Origin: Acanthamoeba lenticulata
Taxonomy: Eukaryota; Discosea; Longamoebia; Acanthamoebidae
Length of the DNA: 64,000 nt
Assembly: GCA_002179805.1 (NCBI GenBank)
Contig: NAVB01000925.1
Span: 1 to 64,000 of the forward strand
Direction of reading: 5' to 3'
Shown: positions 59,982 to 64,000 of the stretch, piece after piece
How the letters are laid out: each line of letters opens with the position of its first letter
How positions within the stretch are numbered: the stretch's first letter is position 1
The notes under the pieces: generated by a model
Told to the model about the DNA's origin: nothing
Database searches by the model: none
What the model saw: only the letters and a program-made list of their open reading frames with translations
Made by a program: the position numbers and the translations under genes

Positions 59982-61279
59982 CTAGGCGTACAGTGAAACG
60001 ACGGAGTAGCGCTTGCGCTTCATGTTGAAAATGACGATGTCTTTCGTCTGTTGAAGCCCGTCGGTATCTTTCGACTTTTGTTGCGCGACCATGTCCTTCT
60101 GAAGCTTTTGTGGCGTGAGGTAAGTGGAAGATGTAGTTGGTGGCAGTGTCGAGAGGGTGACGATGTTCGACGTTGGCGGCGTAGGGGTGTAGATCGCGGA
60201 TCGCCAGAGCGAGGAAGGCACGCGATGCAGCTTTGTCGATGAGTAATAGTCGCCAAGCAGCTTGAAAAACGCGCCTTCATAGGTAACGAAGATGTGAGTG
60301 CGCTCGTTGGCTACTCGGGCTGCAAGAGGGAGGAGAATACCTTCGCTCCGATGTCGCTCGGTGTAGGCGAGCAGCAAAACTGTGTTGAAGCCGCTAAGGG
60401 CGACTATAGTCTCAAGGAGTGGTGCGAATAATCTGAAGATGCGCGATGCCGCTTCGTTAGAAGCAGCAAAGCAATGACGGCTGCTAAATGTTGGTACCGT
60501 TCATCGAACACAACCTCGGCAGCCACGATGTAGTCGTAGGTTTCCTTGACTTGGTCCAAGTTAACCCCCCTGGTAGAGCTCATGTCAACATCAAGTTCGA
60601 CGCGATGAGAGGCAGGAAACTGATACCACTCCAGCTCTTGCACGACGAGATTCTCGTCCTCCTCCAGTTGGTTGAGTTGGAGGTTCTCGCGGATACGCGG
60701 CAGCATCACGGCCCTCTCCGTAATGACCACCTTTGTCTCGGCGCCAAAGTGCTTTTTCAGCGCCATCGAGGTCAACCCACAGCCCGCTCCCAGCTCCAGT
60801 ATCTTGCGCTGCATCGATAGAAGGACGTCAACCACTTTTGAAAGCGCACATGAAGTGATTAGCAGAAGCCCACCTTGTGCATGTCTTTGTGGGTGAAGCT
60901 TCTCATTATGTAGTCACTCAAGTGTTTGCTGCCCGCCCAAACGTGCGACCCCATCGCCAGACCTACGCGGTACAAAAGTCGGCTAACGTTCACGGACAAC
61001 GGAAAGAGGAGAAGCGACCAGGTACCAGCAGTTTCCTTGATGACGACGCTAAGTGTCGAATTGAATTGAAACGTTTTCTGCGCACGGGCGGAAATCTTCT
61101 TGTAAGAGGTCGTCGGCCGGAGCAAAGTGTTAGTGACGTACCATGTCATCTCGACTTGAGGTGCGCTTCATCCTCTCCAAGTAGAGAGATTTTAGTTGGA
61201 GGTTTACATCAGAAATCTGCACTGATGGATCCACCTCGCCAATCACCCGGTTTCTCAAGCCTTCACCATTGGTCTCCAT
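59982..61279 (-). CDS. Seven-beta-strand methyltransferase (METTL-like)
   Basis: Start METNGEGLRNRVIGEVDPSV at 61279, exon 1 ending GACATG|GTACGT. Exon 2 reads FNSTLSVVIKETAGTWSLLL and GSHVWAGSKHLSDYIMRSFT. Exon 3 gives RKILELGAGCGLTSMALKKH (SAM motif I), VVITERAVMLPRIRENLQLN, LVVQELEWYQF and YDYIVAAEVVFDERYQHL (post-motif Asp and Tyr). The last exons hold YTERHR and LAARVANERTHIFVTYEGAF, and end KRYSVVSLYA at 59982. The VWAGSKHLSDY and TERxx..Y features fit the METTL21/METTL22 protein-lysine methyltransferase group. Substrate unknown. Not close in sequence to the methyltransferase at 14472, so not a local duplicate. Confidence 0.8.
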
Positions 61280-61502
61280 TATGGTTCAATCTGTGATGCG
61301 CTTGGGGACAGTGGGGACATAAAATACAAGCCTACGGACAACTGCCGACTGTGCGTTCTGCTGATTCCTGTTTCCTACGCGTGAAGTACTTTCCCAGCGT
61401 GTGCGTCTTTTGGGCTGGTTGAGTTTTTTAAAACGCTTTGAAACGCATTTCGGAAACAGGGTGTTGTTCTTCGGACCAGTCTTCGTAAGAAACTAATCTG
61501 CC

Positions 61503-62516
61503 ATGGATACACAAGGAGTGATTGACTTGACTTCAGTGCTCTACGACGTAGATCCAGTGGTGTGGGTGCCACTGGGCCTTTTGATCGTGGTGCTCACCGC
61601 TTCACTGCCCAAAGCACGCCGCTTGTCGCTGAGGGATTCCCTTGTGGCGTTTTGGTACCTCTTCAACGGCATCATCATTCATATTTTCCTTGATGGGTAC
61701 GTACGTAGTTGTTACTTTGTTTGGTCATTTACACTGTCCTGCCCATCAGTGCACTGACTTGCTCTTCCTTTAGTTTGGTTGGTTTTGCCAGGCGCGTCCC
61801 CTTCCTTTACGCGCTCTATTGCACCCTTGACAAGTGCGTCGACCTTCTCTTTCTGCTCAGTTGGTTAAGGGGAGCAAATGCAAAGAGAGAGGGGGGGAGG
61901 GCACTGCACGCGAGCTGACATGAGGTCACGTAGGCGTTACGAGAAGGCTGAGTCGGCGGTCATGATGATCTCCATCACTGAGCTGCTCATTATGGGACCG
62001 CTCTGCATCTTCCTCTACTATGGTTACCACCGCCAGAGGCCTTGGAGGGCTCCGCTGGAGATTGCGGTACTCCTTCCGCGCCAGAGCGTTGATGGTGCGC
62101 CTAGCCCGACCCGACACTCATGGTGTATGGTGCTCTGACAGGTGTGCGCCATTCAAATCTTTGGCACCATCGTCTTCACGGGCTCTGAGATCTGGGAGGG
62201 CTTCCCCAACATTCCTACGGACTTCGAGATGACCTTTGAGCAGGACAAGGTATCCTTGGCTCCCTTTACAACATTTGGAGAAACGATAAGGATCTGACAC
62301 TACACTGTGCCTCCACAGGTTATCTTCTTCTGGGTGTTCTTTGTGTTTGCCAACATTCTGTGGATCGTCCTTCCGCTCGCCCTACTGCTGTCGGCCTTCC
62401 AGGAGGTCACCGCTGCCGTGAGGCGGGCGACCCCTGTCAGCAGCAGCTCGAAGAAGACCGTCAAGACCGAGGCCAAGAAGTCCGCCAAGAAGGCCTCCTC
62501 GAAGAAGGCCGATTGA
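61503..62516 (+). CDS. EBP: EBP-type sterol delta8-delta7 isomerase (EXPERA)
   Basis: Start MDTQGVIDLTSVLYDVDPVV at 61503, stop TGA 62514-62516, five exons. Five hydrophobic segments are visible: WVPLGLLIVVLTASLP, WYLFNGIIIHIFLDG, SITELLIMGPLCIFLYY, LEIAVCAIQIFGTIVF and IFFWVFFVFANILWIVLPLA, the EXPERA fold of emopamil-binding protein. This endoplasmic-reticulum enzyme moves the sterol B-ring double bond from C8 to C7. The active-site His (IIIHIFLDG) and the N-x2-W pair (FANILW) are present. The canonical Glu four residues after the His is Asp, and the second conserved Glu (METIT in human) is not in its usual place. A Lys-rich tail (KKTVKTEAKKSAKKASSKK) follows, like human EBP's. An EBP-like non-catalytic role is the alternative. 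Confidence 0.82.
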
Positions 62517-62600
62517 TCCTTTTGTGAGTCGACAGAAAAAACGTGTCGTTGCTCCTGCTCTTCGGCCAGGACAACTAGTTTGCCGGTTTCCCAAGAGAGA

Positions 62601-63290
62601 ATGGCGTCTTCCCCTTTGAAGAAGCAGTTCAACTACAGTTCGTCGGACCTGCCCTGTGCGGGTTGTCAGGAGTTCTTTGTGGAGACCGACGCTGTCGTGC
62701 CATGGGGCTCTAAAGAGAAACGGTGGCACCAACAGTGCTTTGGTTTGTTGTCCTCCTTTTCAAGCGGTGTTCCTGGCCTACAGCCTCATGTTGTGGTGTG
62801 CCCTTAGTATGCAAGGGTTGTGGAGCCACGTTTGAGCTCAAGCAGGGCAAGTGGACCCACCCATCCGGCATTGCAGAGTCGTCCTCAGGCTTTCCGCACT
62901 GTGGCGACTGCTACCACCGCCTCCTCGCTGTCTCCTGCGATCGATGCAAGGAGGGCATCTCTGGTAGGGCTTCACCTTTCTTTTGCTTCATCGTGCTTGC
63001 CTCACAGCTTCTTACCTCGCGCTACACAGGCGGGTACGTGGACCTCTTCGGGCGCAAGTTCCACCAGGACTGCTTTTGCTGCGACGGCTGTGGCGAGAAG
63101 CTTACTAGTAGCTTTGTCAAGCGGCCTGCCGAGAAGAAGGCCCTCTGCAAGTACTTGGTTCTCCTCAACCCGCGCATTCTCTCTCCTTCTTGCTCATATT
63201 GTTCGTCCCGTCAGGAACTGCGTCGGCAAGCAAACGGCAGCTGGATTCATCATAGACCCTCGCACGGGGCAGAAGAAGTACGCCGCTTGA
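62601..63290 (+). CDS. Protein with two LIM domains
   Basis: Start MASSPLKKQFNYSSSDLPCA at 62601, stop TGA 63288-63290, four exons. LIM1: CAGC ... RWHQQCFVCKGC ... PHCGDCYHRLL. LIM2: SCDRCKEGISG ... KFHQDCFCCDGCGEKL ... ALCKNC. All zinc-binding Cys/His positions are present in both. The C-terminus is short (GFIIDPRTGQKKYAA). At about 185 residues the protein is essentially just the two LIM modules, like the CRP/paxillin-adaptor-like small LIM proteins of amoebae, which bind actin or signalling partners. No nuclear localisation signal stands out. Confidence 0.85.
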
Positions 63291-63351
63291 TTGATCGTCT
63301 ATTGGCTTCAAACAAAAGAGGAAAAGCGATTACCTCCGTCCCATGAGGCTT

Positions 63352-64000
63352 TCACTGTGTGGGGGGCTGCTGCGGGATTGCGCTGGCGAGGAAAGACGAC
63401 AAGGCGCTGCTCAACTGCTTCGTCTCGATGGCTTGGTCACTCTCGAGTTGCGGTTCCTCCTCATGGTGAGCGTCGTCGTCGTCGTCATAGTCTTCCTCAT
63501 CCTCGGGAGCCCCAGGAAACCCGCCCATCGGGTCGTATCCTCTGCTTGACAAAGCGGTGATCAGCCTCAAGCTGGAAGCAATAGAGACAAGAAAGGAGGG
63601 AGGAGTTGAAAGGACTTACCTCACATCTTGATACTTGAGGTGCTTGATGACGTACTCGACTTGATTCACCTTGAGCTGCGGCATCGTGAACCAACTTTGC
63701 TCTGCGCATACAAATGGATCAGCATTATCGTAATAAATAATAATTGTAATTTAAAAACTTACCGACAGCGGGCACGGGGGCGTGGCTGATGTCGCGGACG
63801 TCCTGCTCGCAATCCTCGTAGCGGAGCAGGAACGGGAGGGCGGCCTGCTCGTCGGCGACGGCCTGCACGGTGGCGATGGTGGCCGGGACGCGGTCGAGAA
63901 GCGTGCGGGCCTTGGCCACCTTGGCCTCGAGCGCGTGCTGCTTCTGGGCGTGCACGCTCGTGATGGCCTGGTCCAGTTCCCGCTCCTTCTCATCGAGCAG
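63352..64000 (-). CDS. Coiled-coil protein, C-terminal part (runs off right edge)
   Basis: The minus frame is open from base 64000 (LLDEKERELDQAITSVHAQK, ALEAKVAKARTLLDRVPATI) and splices GTCG|GTAAGT to an exon reading EQSWFTMPQLKVNQVEYVIK and HLKYQDV. The last exon gives LITALSSRGYDPMGGFPG, an acidic DEEDYDDDDD run and LSSALSSFLASAIPQQPPTQ, with the stop at 63354-63352. The start lies outside the window. A helical hairpin followed by a short conserved YVIKHLKYQDV motif is visible. I do not recognise the family. Confidence 0.7.

Overview
This is a protein-coding eukaryotic nuclear window. Genes are densely packed on both strands, G+C-rich in the coding parts, and interrupted by many short GT-AG introns (about 50-150 bases), while the spacers are AT-rich. 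The gene content suggests an amoebozoan, most likely Acanthamoeba or a close relative. The best single pointer is a secreted choice-of-anchor-A protein at 40338-42397, the domain found in the Jonah cyst-wall lectins of Acanthamoeba. I saw no rRNA, tRNA, transposon or CRISPR array. Because of the introns, gene models were built by joining conserved segments across GT-AG boundaries. Outer ends are usually firm, but internal exon edges are approximate.

Layout. 1-1062 (-): N-terminus of an FG nucleoporin running off the left edge. 1429-2876 (-): aspartyl beta-hydroxylase-type dioxygenase. 2989-5609 (+): PH plus long coiled coil. 5704-6955 (+): RNase H2 subunit A. 7207-14277 (-): FANCI. 14472-15666 (-): METTL21-like methyltransferase. 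15734-18219 (+): ankyrin/coiled-coil protein. 18381-22431 (+): cyclic-nucleotide-binding domain joined to a nucleoside-phosphorylase-like domain. 22564-23356 (-): four-EF-hand protein. 23468-25539 and 25710-27640 (-): tandem F-box/LRR paralogues. 27820-30133 and 30432-32895 (-): tandem carotenoid oxygenases. 33064-34467 (-): extended SDR. 34811-40214 (+): ATRIP-like coiled-coil protein. 40338-42397 (-): Jonah-like lectin. 42771-47060 (-): STE20-like kinase that looks catalytically dead. 48315-49336 (+): mannose-6-phosphate-receptor-homology membrane protein. 50149-54184 (+): SQS1-like R3H/G-patch protein. 54475-55561 (+): Rho-family GTPase. 55621-59873 (-): RECQL4. 59982-61279 (-): second methyltransferase. 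61503-62516 (+): EBP-type sterol isomerase. 62601-63290 (+): two-LIM protein. 63352-64000 (-): partial coiled-coil protein.

Working together. Four genes act in genome maintenance (RNase H2A, FANCI, RECQL4 and a possible ATRIP). Others serve signalling (PH protein, EF-hand, Rho, pseudokinase, cNMP-binding protein), lipid and terpenoid chemistry (EBP, carotenoid oxygenases) and RNA processing (SQS1-like). There is no operon logic. Only the F-box/LRR and carotenoid oxygenase pairs are clear local duplications.

Most striking observations. (1) The best gene model for FANCI starts with a peptide that matches the histone H3 tail in exact register. (2) The same FANCI lacks the ubiquitin-acceptor lysine and the S/TQ cluster of the vertebrate protein. 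(3) A cNMP-binding domain is fused to a nucleosidase/phosphorylase-like fold. (4) The STE20-like kinase has lost its glycine loop and has HRN in place of HRD. (5) RECQL4 has no visible Sld2-like N-terminus and little room upstream for one.
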